From NCBI GenBank assembly GCA_017998095.1, contig JAGODU010000058.1:1-23091 (forward strand): 23,091 nucleotides of DNA, in the 5' to 3' direction. Positions 17,208 to 23,091 of the stretch are shown in pieces. The translations under genes were made by a program, and so were the position numbers. The notes under the pieces are model-generated. The model saw nothing but the letters and a program-made list of their open reading frames with translations. It was not told where the DNA came from and made no database searches. The DNA comes from Prolixibacteraceae bacterium. GTDB lineage: Bacteria; Bacteroidota; Bacteroidia; Bacteroidales; Prolixibacteraceae. Numbering within the stretch: the first letter of the stretch is position 1; every line of letters starts with the position of its first letter.

Positions 17208-18376
17208 AATTAATTTTCTGGGTCTTTTTATTTGCAGTATTTTACACATATGCAGGATATGCTATAATCTTATTTTTCCTTACACTTTTTAAAAAGAAAG
17301 TAAAAAGTCCTGCCCGGCCTGAAGATGATAAAGAATGGCCTGAAGTATGTCTTTTTGTAACTGCCTATAATGAAAAAAATATTCTTGCAGAAAAAATCAG
17401 CAATTGCTTATCTCTTGATTATCCTAAAGAAAAATTAAAAATTGTATTTGTTACTGACGGCTCTGATGATGGCAGCCATGAATATCTGATGAATATTCCC
17501 GATATAAATGTTTACCACGAATCAGAAAGAAAAGGAAAGATTAATGCAATGAACAGGGGGATGACATTCATAACATCACCCATTGTAATATTTACTGATG
17601 CCAATACAAACTTAAATAAAGAATCAGTCAAAATAATTGCCAATGAATTTTTTGACCCTAATATAGGGTGCATTGCAGGGAGGAAGAAAGTTCTTAGGAC
17701 AAAAAATGCAAGTGCTTCAGAAACGGGAGAAGGTCTGTACTGGAAATATGAATCATGGCTTAAAACCATGGACTCAAAATTCAATATGCCAATTGGTGCA
17801 GTAGGTGAGCTTTTTGCAATAAGGACAGAGTTGTTTGAACCTGTGGCAAAAGATACTATTCTTGATGATTTTATCATTTCTTTTAATATTCTTGATAAAG
17901 GATATAAGCTCAAATATGTACCTGATGCTATTGCATCAGAAAACGCTTCATTAAATGTATCGGAGGAATTAAAAAGGAAAATCAGAATTGCTGCAGGAGG
18001 AATACAAACAGCAATAAGGTTAAGGAAATTTCTGAATCCTTTCCGTTATCCTAAACTATCTTTTCAGTTTTTCTCTCATAAAATTTCAAGATGGACTTAT
18101 ACACCATGGCTTTTATTTAGCATGTTGCCTTTAAATTTACTGATAGTCATATTCAATAGTGATCCCCTATATTTATTTACTGTTATTTTTATCTTACAAT
18201 CAATTATTTACGTTGTAGCATTCTTAGGCTGGATTTTTGAAAAAATAAAGATACACCTTGCCCCATTCTTTATACCTTATTACTTCATTGCCATTAACAT
18301 AGCAACTATCAGGGGGCAAATAAGATATTTTTCCGGCAATCAAAAACCGGCATGGGAAAGAGCAAAGAGACTTTAA
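17204..18376 (+). CDS. Membrane-bound GT2 glycosyltransferase
   Basis: The 390 residues form a processive-type GT2 enzyme like those making poly-N-acetylglucosamine or transferring sugars to lipid carriers. A membrane segment (about 1-28) is followed by the catalytic domain: VTAYNEKNILAEKI, VTDGSDDGS (about 83-91), the metal-binding FTDANT (about 129-134), and the catalytic-base-like LDDFIIS (about 218-224). KRKIRIAAGGIQ at about 257 lies where processive enzymes carry a QxxRW motif; here the Trp is absent, so processivity is uncertain. Two or three membrane segments follow (about 300-385). The ATGA overlap at 17204-17207 couples it to the GT4 gene. It is the last gene of the overlapping run. 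Confidence 0.9.
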   Translation: MKLIFWVFLFAVFYTYAGYAIILFFLTLFKKKVKSPARPEDDKEWPEVCLFVTAYNEKNILAEKISNCLSLDYPKEKLKIVFVTDGSDDGSHEYLMNIPDINVYHESERKGKINAMNRGMTFITSPIVIFTDANTNLNKESVKIIANEFFDPNIGCIAGRKKVLRTKNASASETGEGLYWKYESWLKTMDSKFNMPIGAVGELFAIRTELFEPVAKDTILDDFIISFNILDKGYKLKYVPDAIASENASLNVSEELKRKIRIAAGGIQTAIRLRKFLNPFRYPKLSFQFFSHKISRWTYTPWLLFSMLPLNLLIVIFNSDPLYLFTVIFILQSIIYVVAFLGWIFEKIKIHLAPFFIPYYFIAINIATIRGQIRYFSGNQKPAWERAKRL

Positions 18377-18395
18377 CGATTTAATTACTTTTTGT

Positions 18396-18403
18396 TAGTT
18401 TTA
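18396..18403 (+). promoter_or_regulatory. Possible -7 box upstream of ribBA
   Basis: TAGTTTTA matches the Bacteroidota -7 consensus TAnnTTTG at all fixed positions but the last, 13 nt before the first ATG. No good -33 element was seen. No FMN riboswitch can fit, since only 40 bp separate ribBA from the upstream gene. Confidence 0.25.
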
Positions 18404-18416
18404 CACAAAATTTTAA

Positions 18417-19652
18417 ATGATGGCTGATTTCAAATTAAATACAATTCAGGAAGCTGTTGAAGACATCAAAAATGGCAGGATTATTATTGTTGTAGATGAC
18501 GAGGATCGTGAAAATGAAGGAGACTTTGTTGCAGCAGCGGAAAAAGCTACCCCTGAAATGATTAATTTCATGTCGAAGGAAGGCAGGGGACTTATATGTG
18601 CTCCATTAACAGAAAAAAGGTGTGAAGAACTTGAACTAACCATGATGGTTGGCAAAAATACCTCTCTGCATGAGACTGCCTTTACCATTTCTGTTGATGC
18701 CCTGGGATATGGCACAACAACCGGCATTTCAGCCTATGACAGAAGCGTAACCATAAAAATGCTTGCTGACCCTTTAACCAAACCTGAAGACCTTGCCAGA
18801 CCGGGACATATATTCCCTCTTATGGCTAAAAACAAAGGCGTATTACGAAGATCAGGACATACTGAAGCAACAGTTGACTTAGCCAGATTAGCCGGACTTG
18901 AACCCGCAGGAATACTGGTAGAAATAATGAATGATGACGGGACTATGGCAAGGCTGCCACAGCTTATCACTATTGCCGAGAAATTTAATATGAAAATTGT
19001 TTCGATTGCTGATCTCATTGCATTCAGAATCGAAGAAGAAAGCCTGATTAAAAGAGGTGTTGAAGCAAAATTGCCAACTCAGTATGGCGATTTCAATATA
19101 ATTCCATTCCTCCAAAAATCAAACGGAAAGGAACATTTGGCCCTGGTGAAAGGTGAATGGACCCCTGATGACGCTATTTTAGTAAGAATGCACTCTTCAT
19201 GTATTACCGGTGACATCTTTGGTTCAAGAAGATGCGAATGCGGAGATCAGCTTCATAAATCAATGGAATTAATTGAAGCCGAAGGCAAAGGGGTAATTGT
19301 ATACCTTGATCAGGAAGGAAGAGGAATCGGACTTTTAAATAAAATCAAAGCTTACAAATTACAGGAAGAAGGTCTCGATACTGTTGAAGCAAATGAACAT
19401 CTTGGGTTTGCTCCTGATGAAAGAGATTATGGAGTAGGTGCACAAATACTTCGTAACCTCGGGGTAAAAAAAATGAGGCTGCTTACCAATAATCCTGTTA
19501 AAAGAGTAGGACTTGAAGGTTACGGGCTAAAAGTCATTGAAAACATTCCAATAGAGGTAGAGCCAAATGAACACAATGAATTCTATCTGAAAACAAAACG
19601 TGACAGAATGGGTCATATACTTCAAAAGTTCAATTACAATAACGAAGAATAA
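18417..19652 (+). CDS. ribBA: Bifunctional DHBP synthase / GTP cyclohydrolase II
   Basis: This protein supplies both precursors of riboflavin. The N-terminal domain (about 1-200) turns ribulose 5-phosphate into 3,4-dihydroxy-2-butanone 4-phosphate; its acidic loop is [11 protein letters not shown] (27-37), and [16 protein letters not shown] is the other signature. The C-terminal domain (about 205-405) opens GTP to the diaminopyrimidine. Its zinc cysteines are Cys262, Cys273 and Cys275 in [20 protein letters not shown], with the same spacing as E. coli Rib[21 protein letters not shown] and [17 protein letters not shown] complete the active site. The 411 residues are full length. Both motif sets are intact, so both activities are expected. 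The start may be Met1 or Met2. It lies 40 bp after the GT2 gene with no terminator seen. Confidence 0.97.
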   Translation: MMADFKLNTIQEAVEDIKNGRIIIVVDDEDRENEGDFVAAAEKATPEMINFMSKEGRGLICAPLTEKRCEELELTMMVGKNTSLHETAFTISVDALGYGTTTGISAYDRSVTIKMLADPLTKPEDLARPGHIFPLMAKNKGVLRRSGHTEATVDLARLAGLEPAGILVEIMNDDGTMARLPQLITIAEKFNMKIVSIADLIAFRIEEESLIKRGVEAKLPTQYGDFNIIPFLQKSNGKEHLALVKGEWTPDDAILVRMHSSCITGDIFGSRRCECGDQLHKSMELIEAEGKGVIVYLDQEGRGIGLLNKIKAYKLQEEGLDTVEANEHLGFAPDERDYGVGAQILRNLGVKKMRLLTNNPVKRVGLEGYGLKVIENIPIEVEPNEHNEFYLKTKRDRMGHILQKFNYNNEE

Positions 19653-19683
19653 TTTCCTGTTTATTTAAATTTTTAATAGCCAT

Positions 19684-19716
19684 TTTGAATATTATTCCTG
19701 AATTTCTTTAATTTAG
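19684..19716 (+). promoter_or_regulatory. Candidate Bacteroidota-type promoter for the MFS transporter
   Basis: TTTG at 19684-19687 is followed, after 21 nt, by TAATTTAG at 19709-19716. This matches the TTTG-N19-21-TAnnTTTG pattern with one mismatch. The -7 box ends 25 nt before the transporter ATG, which leaves room for a short leader. It is the best two-box match in the window. Confidence 0.45.
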
Positions 19717-19741
19717 ACAATTCTTTAAAATAATAATCTAG

Positions 19742-21025
19742 ATGGAAACCAAGATCAAAACCGAAGGGTATCTGTTTTCTAAAGGATACACAAATTACGT
19801 ATTCATCCTCCTGTTTTTACTTTACATGTTTGACTACATCGACAGAGTAGTAGTAACATCCATGTTTTCAATGATAGAGAAAGATCTTGGTATTTCTCAC
19901 ACAAAAAGCGGGCTTCTTGTATCTGCAGTATATTGGTCGATAGTTTTACTCACATTCCCTGTTTCAATACTTGTTGACCGATGGAGTCGCAGCAAAACCA
20001 TAGGCATCATGGCAATATTATGGAGTGTGGCTACTGCCCTGTGTGCCCTGACGGGAAATTTCATCCAACTCTTTTTTACAAGATTGCTTATTGGTGTTGG
20101 AGAAGCAGGTTATGCTCCCGGCGGAACAGCTATGATTTCGGGTATGTATCCTGAAAATAAGAGAGCCAGAATGATGGGTCTATGGAATGCTTCTATACCG
20201 CTTGGTACAGCTATTGGTATTTTACTTGGAGGACTTATTGCTACTCACTGGGGCTGGAGGCATGCTTTTGGACTTGTTGCCCTACCCGGACTGGTTGTTG
20301 CTATTGCTTTTCTTTTTGTTAAAGACTATAAAACAGTTGACTTATCTTCTATTACTGAGAAAAAGGAAAATCAAAAAATGTCAGTCGTTGAAATAGTTAA
20401 ACATTTCTTTTCCAAACCATCTTTGATTTTCACTTATTTTGGTATTACTGCTGTTGTCTTTGTTACAACTTCTTTGATTACATGGCTCCCAAGTTATTTT
20501 GAAGTAACAAGGGGAATAACGGCAAGCAAAGCCGGAACATTGTCAAGTTCAGTAATGGGACTAGCCATTTTAGGTGCTCCTATAGGTGGGTATCTTGCTG
20601 ATAAATGGAGAAACAAAAATCTAAGGGCAAGATTACTGTTCCCTACCCTTTCAACAATTGGAGCTGCTATATTTCTTTCCCTTGCTTTATTCTTTTTTAA
20701 AGGTGGAATCCAATATATATTTTTTCTGGTAATGGGCTTCATGGTAACAATGTTTATTTCTGCTGCTGCAGCTGTTACTCAAGATGTAATTCATGCCGGA
20801 TTAAGAGCAATATCCTATGCTATTGCCGTAGTTATTCAAAACCTTATTGGTTCTTCTATTGCTCCGATTGTAATCGGGAAAATATATGACAACAAAGGAA
20901 TTGAATCAGCTTTTACAATATTGCCCTTTATCTTAATAATTGCTGCAGTGCTCTTTTATTCAGGTTCAAGATTTTATGAAAAAGATATTCATAAGGTACC
21001 AAAGGTTGATCTTGAGGTTGTCTGA
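19742..21025 (+). CDS. Major facilitator superfamily transporter
   Basis: The 427 residues contain about 12 membrane segments in two halves, split by a basic loop around residues 200-220 (KEKKENQKMS-type stretch). The first segment carries FDYIDRVVVTSM, like the NYxDR motif of the anion:cation symporter and spinster-like branches. The loop between segments 2 and 3 has the MFS motif (VDRWSRSKTIGI), and RLLIGVGEAGYAPGG is the segment-4 motif of these branches. The second half repeats the loop motif as GGYLADKWRNKNLRARLL. Substrate candidates are organic anions such as sugar acids, or lipids or drugs; the sequence does not decide. No riboflavin link is implied by the neighbouring ribBA. It has its own candidate promoter and a possible terminator. 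Confidence 0.92.
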   Translation: METKIKTEGYLFSKGYTNYVFILLFLLYMFDYIDRVVVTSMFSMIEKDLGISHTKSGLLVSAVYWSIVLLTFPVSILVDRWSRSKTIGIMAILWSVATALCALTGNFIQLFFTRLLIGVGEAGYAPGGTAMISGMYPENKRARMMGLWNASIPLGTAIGILLGGLIATHWGWRHAFGLVALPGLVVAIAFLFVKDYKTVDLSSITEKKENQKMSVVEIVKHFFSKPSLIFTYFGITAVVFVTTSLITWLPSYFEVTRGITASKAGTLSSSVMGLAILGAPIGGYLADKWRNKNLRARLLFPTLSTIGAAIFLSLALFFFKGGIQYIFFLVMGFMVTMFISAAAAVTQDVIHAGLRAISYAIAVVIQNLIGSSIAPIVIGKIYDNKGIESAFTILPFILIIAAVLFYSGSRFYEKDIHKVPKVDLEVV

Positions 21026-21076
21026 TTCACAAATTCATAATTAATAATCTTATAGTTCCCTGGAATCTTTCGCTGT

Positions 21077-21106
21077 CAATGTTTCCTCATTGGTTAGTTT
21101 TTTTTT
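21077..21106 (+). terminator. Possible rho-independent terminator after the MFS gene
   Basis: CAATG (21077-21081), a 6-nt loop and CATTG (21088-21092) form a 5-bp stem, extended by one possible U-G pair. A run of nine T follows at 21098-21106. The stem is short and AT-rich, so termination efficiency is doubtful. Confidence 0.4.
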
Positions 21107-21144
21107 CAATCTTCAAAAAAGTCAATTTTCTTTTAGGGTATACA

Positions 21145-21162
21145 TTCATCTAAACGGATGAA
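21145..21162. repeat. Small inverted repeat upstream of the T9SS-cargo gene
   Basis: TTCATC at 21145-21150 and GATGAA at 21157-21162 form a 6-bp inverted repeat with a 6-nt spacer, 34 bp before the ATG of the sorting-domain protein. It could be an operator half-site pair or a 5' leader hairpin. Chance cannot be excluded. Confidence 0.25.
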
Positions 21163-21195
21163 GTGTGTTGTAATTTATCTTATCAATCATAAAAT

Positions 21196-21687
21196 ATGAA
21201 GAACTTAATCTTTTTTGCATCTGCTTTTTTTATGGCAATGTCATTTTCACTTTTTTCCAATGCTCAAAGTATCGTTGTAAAAACAATAGATGGCACTGAA
21301 AATATAAAGCAAATGACATCTTTCAACCTGCTTACTTTCTCAAATGCAAGCCTGGTTTTCAATTCTGTTCAGGGTACGACAGAAAAATTCAGTATCTCAA
21401 AAATTAAAAAGATTTATTTTGATGACGTTGTCACCGGTAATAATGAAATGACGACAAATGATAACTCAGCAGAGTTATATATTTACCCAAATCCGGCCAA
21501 CTCAATGCTTTATTTCAGCGATCCTCCTGAAGAAAATTCCTTGATTTCAATCTACAGGATTGATGGAACAAGAATCTTTCAATCTTATTCATCATCAGCA
21601 GAAACAGGAATAGATATAAGCTATTTTTCTCCGGGAATGTACATTTTAAAAATTAACAATCACGCTTTGAAATTCAGGAAAATATGA
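21196..21687 (+). CDS. Small secreted protein with T9SS type A sorting domain
   Basis: The 163 residues have three parts. Residues 1-24 are a signal peptide ending FSNAQ. A roughly 55-residue N-terminal module (about 25-80) ends KFSISKIKKIYFDD. After a short linker, a C-terminal domain of about 70 residues starts with ELYIYPNPANSMLYF and ends with GMYILKINNHALKFRKI, the hallmark of type A cargo of the type IX secretion system. That domain directs export across the outer membrane and is usually cleaved off, leaving the cargo attached to anionic LPS or released. The remaining cargo would be only the small module. No catalytic domain is present. The stop overlaps the next gene's ATG by 4 bp, and that protein begins with a similar module. 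Confidence 0.88.
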   Translation: MKNLIFFASAFFMAMSFSLFSNAQSIVVKTIDGTENIKQMTSFNLLTFSNASLVFNSVQGTTEKFSISKIKKIYFDDVVTGNNEMTTNDNSAELYIYPNPANSMLYFSDPPEENSLISIYRIDGTRIFQSYSSSAETGIDISYFSPGMYILKINNHALKFRKI

Positions 21688-23091
21688 AGAAGAATATTTT
21701 AACTCTGACGATTCTGTTAATGAGCATTTCAATTTTTGCTCAGGAAATGATATATATACATAAAACTGATAATGTAAGCCTTGGAGGCATCTATTCAAAC
21801 AATGACAGTGTTTATTTCAACGAACACTTTTCAATGGTTTTTTTTAAGATTAACGGGGTTCCTGACCAGTATCTTGTTTCTGAAATTGACAGTATTACTT
21901 TTGGTGAATCAACTGATACTGTATACATTGATTTTTCAGACAATACTGCTTATGTGAAAAACCCTTATGCTTTCAGTGGTATTAAAATTACTGTTAAAGG
22001 TGCTGATGTTACTATTAATTCAACAACTGAAACAAGGGATATCAGTTATGTCGTATCAGGAAATTCCGGTGACGGAATGCTTAAAATTTACAGCAATAAA
22101 AGATACAACCTTTGTTTAAATAATCTTAACCTGACAAATGCTGACGGTCCGGCTATAAATATTCAATCTGACAATAAAGTGTTTGTCAATCTGGTTGACG
22201 GAACCACAAATACCATTTCAGACGGAGAAGTATATGCTGACCCGTTTATTAACTATGAAGCAGGAGGAATAACTGAAGACCAGAAAAGTGCATTCTTCAG
22301 TGAAGGACAATTAATTTTCAATGGTAATGGGTCACTTACGATAAATGGAAATGCTTCCGACAGGCATGCTCTTTGCAGCGATGATTATATTGAAGTTAAC
22401 AGTGGAAATATTAAAATCTCCAAAGCTTTCAGGGATGGTATTCATGGAAAGAAGGGAGTAATTATAAACAACGGAAATGTTGAAGTCACTTCAGCAGGAA
22501 GCGGTATTGATGGTGATAACGGTGTAGTCACTATTCTCGAAGGAAATGTTACAGTAATCTGCAACTCAGCTGATGTAAATGCAATCAGCAGCGACAGCAC
22601 CATCAATATTATGGGGGGAAACATTAACTTAACAGCAGAGGGCTTGCAATCCAAGGCCATCAAATCAGATCAGTTAATAAATATTCTTGGAGGAAATTTA
22701 AATATTTCCACAAAGGGAGGGGCTGCCCTTGAAGCATCAGGATCAGGTTTCGACCCTGCTTATTGCACAGCATTAAAATGTGACAGCCTAATCAATATTG
22801 AAGGGGGAACTGTTTTAATTAACTCAACAGGTACAGCCGGCAAGGGTATATCTGCGCCTTTAATAAACATGTCGAACGGTAATGTTCAAATAACATCAAC
22901 CGGAGGAGGAGCTACATATACAAACTCAGCCGGTGAAAGTGATGCTTATGTTTCAGGCTGTATTACTTCTGACGGAAATATAAATATCAGCGGAGGCAGA
23001 TTAATAATAAACAATTCAGGTGCGGGTGGCAAAGGTATTTCAGCCGATGGATTCTTATCAATAGGAAGCTCAAGCGGAATTCCTGATGTCA
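21684..23091 (+). CDS. Cthe_2159-like beta-helix carbohydrate-binding protein (3' end outside window)
   Basis: The frame is open from the ATG at 21684 to the window edge, giving at least 469 residues, so the C-terminus is missing. A signal peptide (1-20, ending SIFAQ) precedes an N-terminal module of about 55 residues ending YLVSEIDSITFG, like that in the upstream protein. The rest is a series of about 20-residue turns of the form INIxGGxxxIxxxG, such as INIMGGNINLTAEG, INILGGNLNISTKG and INIEGGTVLINSTG, with FRDGIHGKKG near residue 251. This is the pattern of Cthe_2159-type right-handed beta-helices (DUF4353), some of which bind plant cell-wall polysaccharides. A sorting domain may lie beyond the edge. 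Coupling by ATGA overlap suggests co-translation with the small sorting-domain protein. Glycan binding is family-based inference. Confidence 0.85.
   Translation, partial: MKKNILTLTILLMSISIFAQEMIYIHKTDNVSLGGIYSNNDSVYFNEHFSMVFFKINGVPDQYLVSEIDSITFGESTDTVYIDFSDNTAYVKNPYAFSGIKITVKGADVTINSTTETRDISYVVSGNSGDGMLKIYSNKRYNLCLNNLNLTNADGPAINIQSDNKVFVNLVDGTTNTISDGEVYADPFINYEAGGITEDQKSAFFSEGQLIFNGNGSLTINGNASDRHALCSDDYIEVNSGNIKISKAFRDGIHGKKGVIINNGNVEVTSAGSGIDGDNGVVTILEGNVTVICNSADVNAISSDSTINIMGGNINLTAEGLQSKAIKSDQLINILGGNLNISTKGGAALEASGSGFDPAYCTALKCDSLINIEGGTVLINSTGTAGKGISAPLINMSNGNVQITSTGGGATYTNSAGESDAYVSGCITSDGNINISGGRLIINNSGAGGKGISADGFLSIGSSSGIPDV

Noticed and set aside
18377..18416. FMN riboswitch upstream of ribBA
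   Set aside because: Only 40 bp of AT-rich sequence lie between the genes, far too short for the riboswitch aptamer, and none of its conserved segments is visible.
22300..23091. Regular repeats considered as a CRISPR array
   Set aside because: The repetition is at protein level inside one open frame; there are no identical DNA repeats with regular unique spacers.

Overview
The window is AT-rich DNA that looks like a chromosomal segment of a Bacteroidota (Bacteroidales-like) bacterium. The lineage call rests on these signs: a type IX secretion sorting domain, signal peptides ending in NAQ, a two-domain (fused) formiminotransferase-cyclodeaminase, a long Bacteroidota-style LptF/LptG permease, almost no Shine-Dalgarno sequences, and several stretches resembling the Bacteroidota promoter (TTTG, about 20 nt, TAnnTTTG). 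No tRNA, rRNA, CRISPR array, transposase or integrase is visible.

Layout. 1-134: gene-free DNA packed with inverted repeats, possibly a REP-like element. 264-449: a very short lipoprotein, perhaps a truncated gene. 624-1103: a small outer-membrane beta-barrel protein. 1172-7468 (minus strand): a complete histidine-utilisation operon, transcribed hutH, hutU, hutI, ftcD. It takes histidine through urocanate, imidazolonepropionate and formiminoglutamate to glutamate, and passes the one-carbon unit to tetrahydrofolate. 7469-7866: an intergenic stretch with a candidate hut promoter and a degenerate coding remnant. 7867-10379 (plus): an exported thiol glutathione peroxidase and an exported M3-family oligopeptidase. 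10429-11994: a DUF1846/UPF0371 protein of unknown role.

12078-18376 (plus) is one tightly packed run, mostly with overlapping stops and starts: lipoprotein, Tat-signal dipeptide epimerase, class III-like sirtuin, LptF/LptG permease, GT4 glycosyltransferase, GT2 membrane glycosyltransferase. Most of these have envelope themes: murein peptide processing, LPS transport and glycan synthesis. 18417-19652: bifunctional riboflavin enzyme RibBA. 19742-21025: an MFS transporter with its own candidate promoter. 21196 to the right edge: a two-gene unit encoding a very small T9SS-sorted protein and a Cthe_2159-like beta-helix carbohydrate-binding protein, cut by the window end. Both share the same kind of N-terminal module.

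Most of the window is core metabolism. The least ordinary parts are the hairpin cluster at the left edge, the decayed reading frame between hut and gpx, the overlapping epimerase-sirtuin pair, and the T9SS/beta-helix pair at the right edge. I found no convincing new multi-gene system.
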